64,000 bases of DNA. Source: Fulvimonas soli (GTDB lineage: Bacteria > Pseudomonadota > Gammaproteobacteria > Xanthomonadales > Rhodanobacteraceae). Positions 12,146 to 21,284 of this stretch are shown piece after piece; within the stretch, counting starts at the first letter, position 1; each line of letters opens with the position of its first letter. The stretch covers positions 1 through 64,000 of the forward strand of contig NZ_QGHC01000003.1 of NCBI RefSeq assembly GCF_003148905.1, in the 5' to 3' direction. The notes under the pieces are model-generated. The model ran no database searches, was not told the DNA's origin, and was given only the letters and a program-made list of their open reading frames with translations. A program made the position numbers and the translations under genes.

Positions 12146-13039
12146 TCAGCCCTGCGCGCTGCGCAGCGCCGCGATGCGCTCTTCGAGCGGCGGATGGCTC
12201 ATGAACAGGCGCTGCAGGCCGCCGCCCATGCGGTCGGAGATGCCGAACGCGGCCAGCGACTTGGGCAGCGTGCTCTCGCCGTGCCCGGCCTGCAGGCGCT
12301 GCAGCGCGGAGATCATCGCGCCGCGGCCGGCCAGCCTGGCGCCGGCGGCGTCGGCGCGGAACTCGCGCCAGCGCGAGAAGGCCATCACGATCATCGAGGC
12401 GAACAGGCCGAACACCAGCTGCAGCACCATCACCGACACCCAGTAGCCGAGGCCGGTGCCGCCCTCGCGGTCGCGGCCGCCGGACAGCCAGCTGTCCACC
12501 AGCCGGCCGACGATGCGCGCGGCCAGGATCACCAGCGTGTTGAGCACGCCCTGGATCAGCGTCAGGGTGACCATGTCGCCGTTGGCGACGTGGCCGATCT
12601 CGTGGCCGAGCACGGCGGAAACCTGCTCGCGGTCCATCTGCTGCAGCAGGCCGCTGCTCACCGCCACCAGCGAGCTGTTCCTGCTCATGCCGGTGGCGAA
12701 GGCGTTCATGTCCGGCGCGTCGTAGATCGCCACCTCGGGCATGCCGATGCCGACGGCCTGCGCGTGGCGGCGCACGGTGTCCAGCAGCCAGCGCTCGGTC
12801 TCGGTCTGCGGCTGCTCGATCACCCGCGCGCCGGTGGACCACTTGGCCATCGGCTTGGACATCGCCAGCGAGATGAAGGCGCCGCCCATGCCGATCACGG
12901 CGGCATAGACGAGCAGGCCGGGCATGCCGCCGTAGCCGCGCGCGGCGGCCCACTGGTCGATGCCGAAGACGCGGCAGACGATGCCGAGCAGCAGCAGCAC
13001 GGCGAGGTTGGTGAGCAGGAACAGGACGATGCGACGCAT
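12146..13039 (-). CDS. htpX: Membrane zinc protease HtpX (M48)
   Basis: 297 residues, the usual HtpX length. Two N-terminal membrane helices (about residues 5-22 and 40-60), the zinc motif HEIGH at 146-150 with the catalytic Glu147, two more helices around 160-215, and a downstream glutamate ligand (SRWREFRAD). It degrades damaged inner-membrane proteins alongside FtsH and is often induced by envelope stress. The ATG at 13039 gives a typical MRRIVLFLLTN start. It is upstream of htpG on the same strand. Confidence 0.95.
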   Translation of the reverse strand: MRRIVLFLLTNLAVLLLLGIVCRVFGIDQWAAARGYGGMPGLLVYAAVIGMGGAFISLAMSKPMAKWSTGARVIEQPQTETERWLLDTVRRHAQAVGIGMPEVAIYDAPDMNAFATGMSRNSSLVAVSSGLLQQMDREQVSAVLGHEIGHVANGDMVTLTLIQGVLNTLVILAARIVGRLVDSWLSGGRDREGGTGLGYWVSVMVLQLVFGLFASMIVMAFSRWREFRADAAGARLAGRGAMISALQRLQAGHGESTLPKSLAAFGISDRMGGGLQRLFMSHPPLEERIAALRSAQG

Positions 13040-13177
13040 GGCTGTCTCTCTGGGCAGTCATGAAGGGAAACGGTGAAAGATTCGGGGCGGCCGCCGGCGC
13101 TTTCAAGGGCCGGCGGCCACTGTCGGTTTGGACAGCGCCGGCGCCGGAGAGTGCCGCGCGGACGGCATAATGCGCCG

Positions 13178-14041
13178 ATGACCTATCGCGGCCGCTTCGC
13201 CCCCTCGCCCACCGGCCTGCTGCACTTCGGCTCGCTGGTGGCCGCGGTGGGCAGCTGGCTGTGCGCGCGGCACGCCGGCGGGCGCTGGCTGCTGCGCGTG
13301 GAGGACATCGACCCGCCGCGCGAGGTGCCCGGCTCGGCCGCGGCCATCCTCGCCGCGCTGCCCGCGTTCGGGCTGGAGGCCGACGAGCCGCCGCTGTTCC
13401 AGTCGGGCCGCCGCGACGCCTACGAGGCCGCGTTCGAGCGGCTGCGCGCGCGGGACCTGGTGTTCCCGTGCTGGTGCAGCCGCGCCGACCTCGCCGCCGC
13501 CGGCGGGCTGCACCGCGACGCCCGCTGCGTGGCGCCGCCCGACCCGGCGCGCCCGCCGGCATGGCGGCTGCGCGTGCCGGACGCGGAGATCGCCTTCGAC
13601 GACGCGCTGCAGGGCCCGCAGCGGCAGAACCTGCGCGAGGCGGCGGGCGACTTCGTGATCCGCCGCGTCGAGGGCTACCACGCCTACCAGCTCGCCTGCG
13701 TGGTGGACGACGCCCACCAGGGCATCACCGAGGTCGTGCGCGGCTGCGACCTGCTCGACTCCACGCCGCGGCAGATCTGGCTGCAGCGCCGCCTGGACCT
13801 GCCCACGCCGCGCTACCTGCACCTGCCGCTGGCGCTGGACGCGCAGGGCCGCAAGCTGTCCAAGTCCGAGCGGGCGCTGCCGGTCGACCCGGCCGATCCG
13901 CTGCCGGCGCTGCGCCGCGCGCTGGCCTTCCTCGGCCTGCCGCCCGGCGCGGCGGGCACGCCGCAGGTGCTGCTGCGGGAGGCGCTGGCACGCTTCCGGC
14001 CGGGCGTTTTGCCGCACTGCAAGGCGCGCCCGGCCGCATAA
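13178..14041 (+). CDS. gluQ: Glutamyl-Q tRNA(Asp) synthetase
   Basis: 287 residues: the catalytic core of a glutamyl-tRNA synthetase without the anticodon-binding domain. Signature HFGS at 16-19, zinc-site residues Cys98, Cys100 and Cys117 with His112 nearby, and KLSKS at 226-230. The family glutamylates queuosine at position 34 of tRNA(Asp). Start ATG 13178 gives MTYRGRFAPSPTG, the typical N-terminus. It is divergent from htpX with 138 bases between. The dksA gene, a frequent neighbour elsewhere, is absent here. Confidence 0.95.
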   Translation: MTYRGRFAPSPTGLLHFGSLVAAVGSWLCARHAGGRWLLRVEDIDPPREVPGSAAAILAALPAFGLEADEPPLFQSGRRDAYEAAFERLRARDLVFPCWCSRADLAAAGGLHRDARCVAPPDPARPPAWRLRVPDAEIAFDDALQGPQRQNLREAAGDFVIRRVEGYHAYQLACVVDDAHQGITEVVRGCDLLDSTPRQIWLQRRLDLPTPRYLHLPLALDAQGRKLSKSERALPVDPADPLPALRRALAFLGLPPGAAGTPQVLLREALARFRPGVLPHCKARPAA

Positions 14042-14154
14042 AGGACTATAAGTGCGCGGTTCGCCATCGCCGCGGCACGAGCCTGTCACGGCGCCACGCC
14101 AAGCTTGTCCACGATGGACCCCCTATCACGCATTTCCCAGGAGCACAGCAACCA

Positions 14155-14895
14155 ATGAGTCAGCGCACGGCACTGGTCACCGGCGGCACCGGCGGCATCG
14201 GCACCGCCATCGTCCGCTACCTCTCGCGCCAGGGCCACCGGGTGGCCACCAACTACCGCGATGCGGCCAGGGCGGAAGAGTGGCGCAAGCGCATGGCCGC
14301 CGAGGGCATCGAGGTGTGCCTGGTCCCCGGCGACGTCGCCGACCCCGCCTCGGCCGAGGCGATGGTGCGCGCGGTCGAGGCCAAGTGCGGCCCGGTCGAG
14401 ATCCTGGTCAACAACGCCGGCATCACCCGCGACACCACCTTCCACAAGATGACCTACCAGCAGTGGACGGACGTGGTGAACACCAACTTGAACGCCTGCT
14501 TCAACGTCACCCGCCCGGTGATCGAGGGCATGCGCGCGCGCAAGTGGGGACGCATCGTGCAGATCAGCTCGATCAACGGCCAGAAGGGCCAGTACGGCCA
14601 AGCCAACTACGCCGCCGCCAAGGCCGGCATGCACGGCTTCACCATCTCGCTGGCGCAGGAGAACGCGCGGTTCGGCATCACCGTGAACACCGTCTCGCCC
14701 GGCTACGTGGCCACCGACATGGTGATGGCGGTGCCGGAGGAGGTGCGCGAGAAGATCGTGGCGCAGATCCCGGTGGGCCGGCTCGGCAAGCCGGAGGAAA
14801 TCGCCCACGCGGTGGCCTTCTTCACCACCGACGAGGCGAGCTGGATCACCGGCGCCAACCTGGCCATCAACGGCGGCCACTACATGGGCTGGTGA
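14155..14895 (+). CDS. phbB: Acetoacetyl-CoA reductase (PhbB-type SDR)
   Basis: 246 residues, the exact size class of PhbB/FabG. NADPH-binding TGGTGGIG at 9-16, NNAG at 86-89, catalytic Ser139, Tyr152 and Lys156. The closing NGGHYMGW and the NLNACFNVTRPV segment are characteristic of acetoacetyl-CoA reductases, which make (R)-3-hydroxybutyryl-CoA for polyhydroxybutyrate. No phbA or phbC lies next to it, so a FabG-like role cannot be excluded. Ribosome site CAGGAG precedes the ATG. Confidence 0.85.
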   Translation: MSQRTALVTGGTGGIGTAIVRYLSRQGHRVATNYRDAARAEEWRKRMAAEGIEVCLVPGDVADPASAEAMVRAVEAKCGPVEILVNNAGITRDTTFHKMTYQQWTDVVNTNLNACFNVTRPVIEGMRARKWGRIVQISSINGQKGQYGQANYAAAKAGMHGFTISLAQENARFGITVNTVSPGYVATDMVMAVPEEVREKIVAQIPVGRLGKPEEIAHAVAFFTTDEASWITGANLAINGGHYMGW

Positions 14896-15048
14896 GCCTA
14901 TGTCCGCCCCGGCCGGGACGCCCGCCGAGGCCTTGGCCTACGTCGAGACGCACCGCCCGAAGTGGCGATCCGGAAGCGCTGCGCGCGCCCGGCCCGTGGG
15001 CGCGGGCGCAGCTGGACGCGGCGGCATCCCGCCCGAAGCGGCGCTGAC

Positions 15049-15834
15049 TCATTTCTCCAGCAGTTTTTCCAGCACCTTGCCCACCGCCGCGAAGGCGAAC
15101 GCGCCGGTGACGTGGGTGGCCGAACCCAGCCCCCCGCCGCAGGCGAGATTGAATGCATCGCCGCCCGGTGGCCGCGTGCCGCAGACGCTGCCGTCCGGCT
15201 GCGGGTACTGCACGTTCTGCAGCGAATATACCGCCGGCACGCCGAAGTAGCGCTGCGGATTGCGCGGGAAGCCGAAGTCCTGGCGCAGCTTCTTGCGGAT
15301 CAGGCTGAACATCGCATCGTGCTCGGTGCGCGAGAGATCGCGCACGCGGATCTGGGTGGGATCGGTGCGCCCGCCCGCCGAGCCCACCGTCACCAGCGGC
15401 AGCTTGCGGCGGCGGCACCAGGCAATGGTTTCCAGCTTCACGCGGAAGGCATCGCAAGCGTCCAGCACCACGTCGTAGCCGCGGCCGAGCAATTCGTCCA
15501 GCGTGGCGGGGGAGAGGAAGCGCTCGACCGCCTCCAGCCGCATCGCCGGGTTGATCGCGCGCGCGCGCGCCGCGATCACGCCGACCTTGGGCTTGCCGTA
15601 CTCGCCCTCCAGCGCGTGCAGCTGGCGGTTGGTGTTGGACACGCACACCTCGTCGGCGTCGATCAGGGTGAGCCGCCCCACGCCGCTGCGCGCCAGCGCC
15701 TCGGCCGCCCACGAGCCGACGCCGCCGATGCCGATCACGCAGACGTGCGACTGCGCCAGCCGCGCCAGCGAACCCGCGCCGTACAGGCGCTCGATGCCGG
15801 CGAAGCGCTCGGCGGCCACCTCCGCACCGTTCAT
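15049..15834 (-). CDS. tcdA: tRNA threonylcarbamoyladenosine dehydratase TcdA
   Basis: 261 residues. E1-like (ThiF/MoeB) fold with the ATP-binding glycine motif GIGGVG at 35-40 and the following acidic strand (LTLIDADEVCVSNTNRQ) that positions Mg-ATP. TcdA converts t6A37 of tRNAs to its cyclic form. The C-terminal membrane-associating region, rich in Gly and ending in Leu/Lys, is present. The ATG at 15834 gives the usual MNG...ERFAGIERLYG start. Single gene, divergent from the small cytochrome gene. Confidence 0.93.
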   Translation of the reverse strand: MNGAEVAAERFAGIERLYGAGSLARLAQSHVCVIGIGGVGSWAAEALARSGVGRLTLIDADEVCVSNTNRQLHALEGEYGKPKVGVIAARARAINPAMRLEAVERFLSPATLDELLGRGYDVVLDACDAFRVKLETIAWCRRRKLPLVTVGSAGGRTDPTQIRVRDLSRTEHDAMFSLIRKKLRQDFGFPRNPQRYFGVPAVYSLQNVQYPQPDGSVCGTRPPGGDAFNLACGGGLGSATHVTGAFAFAAVGKVLEKLLEK

Positions 15835-15973
15835 GGACGGGCCTGCGGCGGCGGAACGCGGCATGCGAGGTTGGTGGCGAGCTGCGCGAGAAAATTCATC
15901 CCGCCATTCTAAGGCCTGCGCCTGCGCCGGCTTGCTATGCTTGCCCGGTCCGCCATACGCAGCGAGGTTCCCC

Positions 15974-16363
15974 ATGCGCGCCGCCCTCCTGATCGTCCTC
16001 GGCCTGGCCATCGGCATCGTCGGCACCGTGTTCACGATGAATGCCCTGCACGAGCGCGATCCGCTGCCGCACGCGGTGATGCACCTGATGGCCTTCCACG
16101 CGGGCCAGCTCAAGCAGGAGCTGAAGGCGCAGCGCTGCGACGCGGGCACCAGCCAGCATCACCTGGTACAGCTGCAGGCGGTATCGAGCGACATCGCAGC
16201 CGCCTTTGCCGGCGCCGACGAGGACTTCATCAAGGCAGCGGACAAGCTGCACGCGGCGGTCAACGGCGCCGTGCAGTCCGCGCCCGCCGACTGTCCGGCG
16301 CTGGCCGCCGCGAGCAAGCCGATCAACGAAGCCTGCCAGTCCTGCCACGAGCAGTACCGCTGA
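15974..16363 (+). CDS. Small membrane-anchored c-type cytochrome (c'/c556-like)
   Basis: 129 residues. An N-terminal hydrophobic helix (residues 3-22) serves as signal anchor. The rest is predicted four-helix bundle, and the only heme site is CQSCH at 121-125, five residues from the C-terminus, as in cytochrome c' and c556 proteins. It should sit in the periplasm with one covalently bound heme. Role unknown; such proteins act in electron transfer or gas binding. Confidence 0.8.
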   Translation: MRAALLIVLGLAIGIVGTVFTMNALHERDPLPHAVMHLMAFHAGQLKQELKAQRCDAGTSQHHLVQLQAVSSDIAAAFAGADEDFIKAADKLHAAVNGAVQSAPADCPALAAASKPINEACQSCHEQYR

Positions 16364-16441
16364 GCCTGTTCCGGACTGCTGCCCCACCGGTGGGAAAGCG
16401 GCCGGGGACCGAGGCTTCGGCCCGCCAGCACGGCTGCGCTC

Positions 16442-16520
16442 CGGCCGAATCCTCGTCCGCCGCGGATCGGGTCCGGGCCAGGCCCTGCCGGCACCTTCTC
16501 CCGCGCGGGGAAGGATGATG
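16442..16520 (-). repeat. Dispersed intergenic repeat, copy C
   Basis: Reverse-complement relative of copy A at 11977-12050: the same order of a CTTCTCCCGCGCGGGGAAGG palindrome, a GGCAGGGCCTGGCC hairpin and a GGATCGGGTCCGGG segment, with scattered substitutions. It fills much of the gap between the cytochrome gene and the Mpo1-like gene. Confidence 0.6.
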
Positions 16521-16586
16521 GGCTGCCATCGTGGCCTGCTTGCGCCGGCCTCGTTGCCTCCATCACGACCGGCCGGCACGCAGGAC

Positions 16587-16889
16587 TCAGAGCTTCTGTT
16601 CGCCGGTGAGCACCTGCCAGTAGAGCACCCAGTCGCCCATCAGGCTGTACAGCGGATGGCGGAAGGTGGCCGGACGGTTCCTCTCGAACAGGAAGTGGCC
16701 GACCCATGCGAAACCGTATCCGGCCACCGGCGCCAGCAGCAGCCAGCGCCAGTCGCGCGCGAGCAGCGCCAGCAGCACGGCCAGCAGCACCAGCGTGCTG
16801 CCCGCGAAATGCAGCCGGCGGCAGACGGGGTTGCGGTGCTCGCCCAGGTAATACGGATAGAACTCGCGGAAGCTGGCGAAACGCGACAT
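16587..16889 (-). CDS. Mpo1-like (DUF962) membrane protein
   Basis: 100 residues. Two hydrophobic hairpins (about 27-45 and 47-65) and the histidines typical of the DUF962/Mpo1 family: HRNPVCRRLHFAGS near residue 18 and the GHFLFERNRPATFRHPLYS block near 64. In yeast the family member Mpo1 is a dioxygenase acting on 2-hydroxy fatty acids; the bacterial role is unclear. A GGAGG ribosome site precedes the ATG at 16889. It is the last core-type gene before the catabolic region. Confidence 0.85.
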   Translation of the reverse strand: MSRFASFREFYPYYLGEHRNPVCRRLHFAGSTLVLLAVLLALLARDWRWLLLAPVAGYGFAWVGHFLFERNRPATFRHPLYSLMGDWVLYWQVLTGEQKL

Positions 16890-17123
16890 GCGAACCTCCG
16901 GGTGACCCACGGTCAGCCTGCCTGCGTGGTCGCGACGATGCAAGCGGGAGCCGCTGCCGCGCGACACCGGCGCCCGCATTGGACGCGGCTCGTCGGCCAT
17001 GCCGCTCCCGCACCGGTACTGCGATCGACGGCTTCCCCAGCGCGCTCCTGCGGCACAACGGTCCGCCTCGCCGCCGGCCAGAGCCTGCATCCTCGCCAAC
17101 CAGGGCCGCGGGGAAAAAACCGC

Positions 17124-17152
17124 TTGCAGTCGGACAAAACTGAATATATGTT
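17124..17152 (+). promoter_or_regulatory. Sigma70-type promoter for the first SDR unit
   Basis: -35 TTGCAG (17124-17129), 17-bp spacer, -10 TATGTT (17147-17152). The -10 lies inside operator box 1, so a bound repressor would block polymerase. Confidence 0.6.
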
Positions 17153-17155
17153 AGT
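17139..17155 (+). promoter_or_regulatory. Operator box 1 (ACTGA-N7-TTAGT), putative TetR site
   Basis: ACTGA ATATATG TTAGT, an imperfect 17-bp palindrome. The same arrangement recurs nine more times in intergenic regions up to 54 kb, always upstream of genes of the catabolic region. Here it overlaps the -10 of the promoter for the SDR gene at 17223. Confidence 0.7.
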
Positions 17156-17222
17156 TATTGGCTGCACACGGCGCGCCTGCTTTTCCACCCCCTTTCCCAT
17201 CGCTCCTGGACGACCATCGGAC

Positions 17223-17930
17223 ATGTCAAGCACATCCAGCACCAGCACCGTCATCGTCACCGGCGCCGCGGGTGCGCTCGGAAAGGCGGTGGCCCGCCGC
17301 TTCGCCGAGGACGGCGCCTTCCTGCTCCTGGTCGACGTCGACGCGGCCGCCCTCGCGCAAGTCCATGCCGCCACGCCGGATGCCGTGTGCATCGCGGCCA
17401 ACCTCGGCGATGCGCAGGACACCTCCGCCCGACTCGGCGCGGCGCTGGAAAAACACGGTCCGGCGAGCGTGCTGTGCAACATCGCGGGCGGCTTCGACTA
17501 CAGCGGCGACGCGCATGCCGCGGACGCGGGCATATGGCAGCGCATGTTCGACATGAACGTGGCCACCCTGGTCAATGCCAGCCGCGCCGTCGTGCCGGGC
17601 ATGCTCTCCGCCGGACGCGGCAAGATCGTGAACGTGGCGGCGGCCTCCGCCGCCTCCGGCAAGGCAGGCATGGCCCCCTACGTGGCGTCCAAGAGCGCGG
17701 TCGCGCGCATCACCGAATCGATGGCGCTGGAATTGCGCGACCGCGGCATCAACGTCAACGCGGTCGCGCCCAGCATTCTCGACACGCCCGCCAATCGCAG
17801 CGCCATGCCCGAAGCGGACTTCACGCGCTGGGTTCCGCTGGCATCGCTGGCGGCTGCCATCCGTTTCCTCGCATCCGACGAAGCCGCAGACATCCATGGC
17901 GCGATCCTGCCGGTGACCGGGAGGGTTTGA
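17223..17930 (+). CDS. SDR-family oxidoreductase 1
   Basis: 235 residues. Classical short-chain dehydrogenase: cofactor motif TGAAGALG at 13-20, Ser142, Tyr153 and Lys157 as the catalytic set. The acidic end of strand 2 (LLLVDVD) suggests NAD(H) rather than NADP(H). It probably oxidises or reduces a hydroxyl/keto group of a pathway intermediate; the substrate is unknown. It is the first gene of the operator-controlled region and may be co-transcribed with etfBA, 334 bases downstream. Confidence 0.85.
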   Translation: MSSTSSTSTVIVTGAAGALGKAVARRFAEDGAFLLLVDVDAAALAQVHAATPDAVCIAANLGDAQDTSARLGAALEKHGPASVLCNIAGGFDYSGDAHAADAGIWQRMFDMNVATLVNASRAVVPGMLSAGRGKIVNVAAASAASGKAGMAPYVASKSAVARITESMALELRDRGINVNAVAPSILDTPANRSAMPEADFTRWVPLASLAAAIRFLASDEAADIHGAILPVTGRV

Positions 17931-18264
17931 GCCGGCCACGCGCAATCGCCCGACGACGGCTGTTGCGGTTCGAGATCGGGCCGGACCGTGGCGCGAGCAG
18001 GCGCCGCAACCCCGGGCGACCCGCGCGGGAACCGCTTCGGCGGCATCGCGGCGTGTGCCACCCGGGGATCGCAGGGCTGGCCTGTCGCCAGGGCCGGGGG
18101 CGGGAAGGCGATCCTCGACGCTCCGCTCGACAAGGCCCGCGGCGATGCCGGCCAGCTGAAAGGTCGATCCCCGCTTAATCCGCGGAACGTGCGGTCCGGG
18201 GCGGGATCGCCGGCTCCGCAGGGCGGTGCGGCGGAGCGCACGTGAGCCACGATGGGAGAGAGGC
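17931..18264. other. SDR1-etfB intergenic region
   Basis: 334 bases. No frame on either strand has a recognisable domain, and no operator box or clear terminator was seen. The only supported element is the GGGAGAGAGG ribosome site just before etfB. Confidence 0.5.
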
Positions 18265-19014
18265 ATGAAGATACTGGTTGCGATCAAGCGCGTGGTCGAC
18301 TTCAACGTGAAGATTCGCGTCAAGCCAGACCGCAGCGGCGTCGACGTCGCGGACGCGAAGATGTCGATGAATCCGTTCGACGAGATTGCGGTCGAGGAAG
18401 CCGTGCGGCTGAAGGAAGCCGGCACGGCGAGCGAGATCGTCGTGGTCTCCTGCGGGGTGGCGCAATGCCAGGAAGTCCTGCGTACCGCGCTGGCCCTCGG
18501 CGCCGACCGCGCCATTCTCGTGCAGAGCGACGAGGAATTGCAGCCGCTCGCGGTGGCCAAGCTGCTCAAGGCGCTGGTCGATCGCGAACGGCCGCAGTTG
18601 GTGATCCTGGGCAAGCAGGCCATCGACGACGACAGCAACCAGACCGGACAGATGCTCGCCGCGCTGGCCGGTATGCCACAGGCCACGTTCGCATCGAAGC
18701 TCGACATCGCCGACGGCAGGGCTACCGTCGTGCGCGAGGTCGATGGCGGGCTGGAGACGATCGCGGTGACGCTGCCCGCGGTCGTTACCACCGACCTGCG
18801 CCTGAACGAGCCGCGCTACGTGAAGCTGCCGAACATCATGAAGGCCAAATCCAAGCCGCTGGCCGTGTTCAGCACCGCCGAACTCGGCGTGGACGTGGCG
18901 CCGCGCCTGGAAACGATCTCGGTGAGCGAGCCGGCTCGCCGCAGCGCCGGCGTCCGCCTGCCCGACGTGAAAACCCTCGTCGAGAAACTGAAACTCGAAG
19001 CGAAAGTGCTCTGA
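18265..19014 (+). CDS. etfB: Electron transfer flavoprotein beta subunit
   Basis: 249 residues, the normal EtfB length. It binds AMP and, with EtfA, accepts electrons from acyl-CoA dehydrogenases. The N-terminus [19 protein letters not shown], the DDSNQTGQ nucleotide loop near residue 120-127 and the C-terminal [15 protein letters not shown] anchor segment are typical. Strong ribosome site. It ends 11 bases before etfA. Its place inside a region with four acyl-CoA dehydrogenases suggests a dedicated electron sink; ETF-ubiquinone oxidoreductase is not in the window. Confidence 0.95.
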   Translation: MKILVAIKRVVDFNVKIRVKPDRSGVDVADAKMSMNPFDEIAVEEAVRLKEAGTASEIVVVSCGVAQCQEVLRTALALGADRAILVQSDEELQPLAVAKLLKALVDRERPQLVILGKQAIDDDSNQTGQMLAALAGMPQATFASKLDIADGRATVVREVDGGLETIAVTLPAVVTTDLRLNEPRYVKLPNIMKAKSKPLAVFSTAELGVDVAPRLETISVSEPARRSAGVRLPDVKTLVEKLKLEAKVL

Positions 19015-19025
19015 GGAACCGCATC

Positions 19026-19961
19026 ATGGCCATTTTGGTTCTTGCCGAACACGACAACCGCACGCTGCACCCGGCCACGCTGAATGCGGTGGCGGCGGCG
19101 CAGCGCATCGGAGGCGACGTCCACCTGCTGGTGGCCGGCCACGGCGCCGGTGCCGTCGCGGGGGCGGCGGCGCGCGTCAGCGGCGTCGCCCGGGTACTGC
19201 ATGCGGACGCGCCGCAGCTCGCCGACGCGCTGGCCGAAAACCTCGCCGCGCAGGTGCTCGCCGTCGCCGGCCGCTACGGCCACATCCTCGCCCCGGCCAC
19301 GGCGACCGGCAAGAACGTGCTGCCGCGCGTCGCTGCCACGCTCGACGTGGCCCAGATCTCCGAGATCGTGGCGGTACTGGACGCGGATACGTTCCAGCGG
19401 CCGATCTATGCCGGCAACGCGCTCGCCACGGTGCGCAGCGCCGACGCGGTCAAGGTTGCCACGGTGCGCATGACCGCGTTCGACCCGGTCGCACCGGAGG
19501 GCGGCCATGCGTCGGTCGAATCCATCCCGGCGGCGGCCGACGCCGGCCTCTCCCGGTTCGTTTCGCGCGAGACCACCAGACTTGAACGACCGGAACTGAC
19601 CTCGGCCAGGATCGTCGTCTCCGGCGGCCGCGGACTGGGCTCGGGCGGGAACTTTGCAGAGCTGCTGGAACCGCTTGCCGACAAGCTCGGCGCAGCGCTC
19701 GGGGCTTCGCGCGCGGCGGTCGACGCCGGCTACGTGCCGAACGACTACCAGATCGGCCAGACCGGCAAGATCGTCGCGCCGCAGCTCTACATCGCGGTCG
19801 GCATCTCCGGCGCGATCCAGCATCTGGCGGGCATGAAGGATGCGAAGGTGATCGTTGCGATCAACAAGGATCCCGAAGCGCCGATCTTCTCCGTCGCGGA
19901 CTACGGCCTGGTCGGCGACCTGTTCACCCTCGTGCCCGAGCTCGTCGCCGCTTTGGGATGA
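19026..19961 (+). CDS. etfA: Electron transfer flavoprotein alpha subunit
   Basis: 311 residues, the usual EtfA length. The C-terminal FAD domain is intact: [14 protein letters not shown] near 198-211, the [22 protein letters not shown] segment, and [17 protein letters not shown] with the [10 protein letters not shown] loop. It forms the ETF heterodimer with the gene just upstream. GAGGA ribosome site; translationally close to etfB. Its stop faces the GntR gene convergently 443 bases away. Confidence 0.95.
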   Translation: MAILVLAEHDNRTLHPATLNAVAAAQRIGGDVHLLVAGHGAGAVAGAAARVSGVARVLHADAPQLADALAENLAAQVLAVAGRYGHILAPATATGKNVLPRVAATLDVAQISEIVAVLDADTFQRPIYAGNALATVRSADAVKVATVRMTAFDPVAPEGGHASVESIPAAADAGLSRFVSRETTRLERPELTSARIVVSGGRGLGSGGNFAELLEPLADKLGAALGASRAAVDAGYVPNDYQIGQTGKIVAPQLYIAVGISGAIQHLAGMKDAKVIVAINKDPEAPIFSVADYGLVGDLFTLVPELVAALG

Positions 19962-20404
19962 GCGGTCATGTCCTGCCGGGTCCCGCACCAACCGGTCCCG
20001 GGTTCGCGGCCGCGTTGACCAGCCATCCTCGGGCGGGCCCGCATCGGCATGCGGATGAATCGCCACGCGTCTGCGCGCGACCGATGGAAGGGCTCATCGA
20101 CGAAGTTTGCGCTCGCGAGGCCGCACCCTCCCGGCGACACGCGAAATCGACGAGAGGCGCGCCCCCGGCAGGCGCTCGCGGGGCCTGCTCCCGTCGGCCA
20201 TCGCTCGCACTGCCAGGCCGCCGGTGCTGGCCCGCATCAAGCGGGCTGCGCGCGCCGACACGCGCGAGCGCGGCCCGCACGCTCCCCGTACTGCCCGTTG
20301 CAAGGCTTTTCGGGCCGCCAAGGGCCACGGGTCTGCGGGCGCGACGCGTCGACCCAGCCGGCCGATCCGCCGCATGGCGCGCCGCCCCTCGGGCGGAGAA
20401 ACGT
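19962..20404. other. Gene-free stretch between etfA and the GntR gene
   Basis: 443 GC-rich bases between convergent genes. No domain-bearing frame and no strong hairpin-T-run terminator were seen. It contains many alternating purine/pyrimidine GC words but no clear direct repeat. Its function, if any, is unknown. Confidence 0.45.
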
Positions 20405-21280
20405 TCATCCGGCCGTTGCACGCCGCAGGGCCGCCTGCAGACGGTCGCCGATGGCAACGATGTGGCTCTTCATGACCCGCCGCGCGCGCGCCGCGTCGTG
20501 GTGCGCGATGGCGTCGATGATGTCCTCGTGCTCGTCGTGCGCCGCATTGAGCCGGTCGGCGAAGATCGGCGCATTGGTCGTGGTGATGAAGAAATCGCTG
20601 CGGTCGCCCAGGCGTTCGACCACCTCGGTCACCGACTCGGAGCGGGCGATGCGCCGTATCTCGTAATGCAGACGCCGGTTCAGCGCACGGTACTGCCGCG
20701 CCAGCTTCACCTGCGGGAGCTTCTGCCGGCGCAGATGGCCGATCTTCGCGGAAATGACCTCGAGCGCCACCACGTCCTCGGAGGTGGCGCGGGAGGCGGC
20801 GAACTCCGCCACCAGCGCCTCGCCCTCGGCGAACAGCCGGTAGAAGTCCCCGATCTCTTCCGGGGAGTAGCTGCGGATGCGGCAACCCACCTGGGGGATG
20901 ATGCTCACGAAGCCCTCCATCCCCAGGCGTTTCAACGCGTCCATCACCGGCTGGCGGCTCACGTCCAGTTGGCCGGCCAGCTGGTCGACCGGCAGCCAAG
21001 CTTCGCGGGAGAAAACGCCGTCGAGGATGCTCGCCTTGATGTGCTCGTAGACGTGCTCGGTCAGGCCGCCGCGGCGCAGCGCGGCATCGCCGCGCCGCCC
21101 GCCGGCGGATGCGGCATCCGCCTCCCGCACCGGCGCGGCTGCAGGAACGGCAAGCTTGCGGCCGGTCGGCGCGCCCTTCGCCCGCGCCAAACCGGCTGCC
21201 GCCGTGCCGCCGCCGCGCGCCGGCGAGGACGCCTGGAGACGTCGGCTTCCCGCTGACTTCGCAGATGCGTCGCGTTTCAA
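20405..21280 (-). CDS. GntR-family transcriptional regulator (FCD/FadR subfamily)
   Basis: 291 residues with a TTG start at 21280. That start has a GAAGG ribosome site inside the last codons of the upstream hydrolase gene and a 4-base gap, suggesting coupling. A GTG at 21130 is an alternative and would remove a low-complexity Ala/Gly/Arg leader of about 50 residues. The winged-helix domain (LTEHVYEHIKASILDG, then LPVDQLAGQLDVSRQPVMDALKRL and a GC-containing wing) is followed by an all-helical FCD effector domain with the usual Arg/His ligand-binding residues. FCD regulators sense carboxylic acids or acyl-CoAs. It is probably the last gene of a leftward operon from the porin. Confidence 0.85.
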   Translation of the reverse strand: MKRDASAKSAGSRRLQASSPARGGGTAAAGLARAKGAPTGRKLAVPAAAPVREADAASAGGRRGDAALRRGGLTEHVYEHIKASILDGVFSREAWLPVDQLAGQLDVSRQPVMDALKRLGMEGFVSIIPQVGCRIRSYSPEEIGDFYRLFAEGEALVAEFAASRATSEDVVALEVISAKIGHLRRQKLPQVKLARQYRALNRRLHYEIRRIARSESVTEVVERLGDRSDFFITTTNAPIFADRLNAAHDEHEDIIDAIAHHDAARARRVMKSHIVAIGDRLQAALRRATAG

Positions 21281-21284
21281 AGCA

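Larger units (their letters stand above)
16890..17222. other. Gene-free left border of the catabolic region
   Basis: 333 bases with no supported gene. The left 230 bases are GC-rich without signals. The right part (17124-17160) becomes AT-rich and contains a promoter with an overlapping 17-bp operator (separate entries). No tRNA, integrase or direct repeat marking an insertion point was recognised. Confidence 0.5.

Noticed and set aside
14042-14895. PHB biosynthesis operon
   Set aside because: Only the reductase is present; no phbA, phbC or phasin gene is adjacent.
14896-15048. Small gene after phbB starting at 14900
   Set aside because: Only about 50 residues look protein-like and they run antisense into tcdA; no domain recognised.
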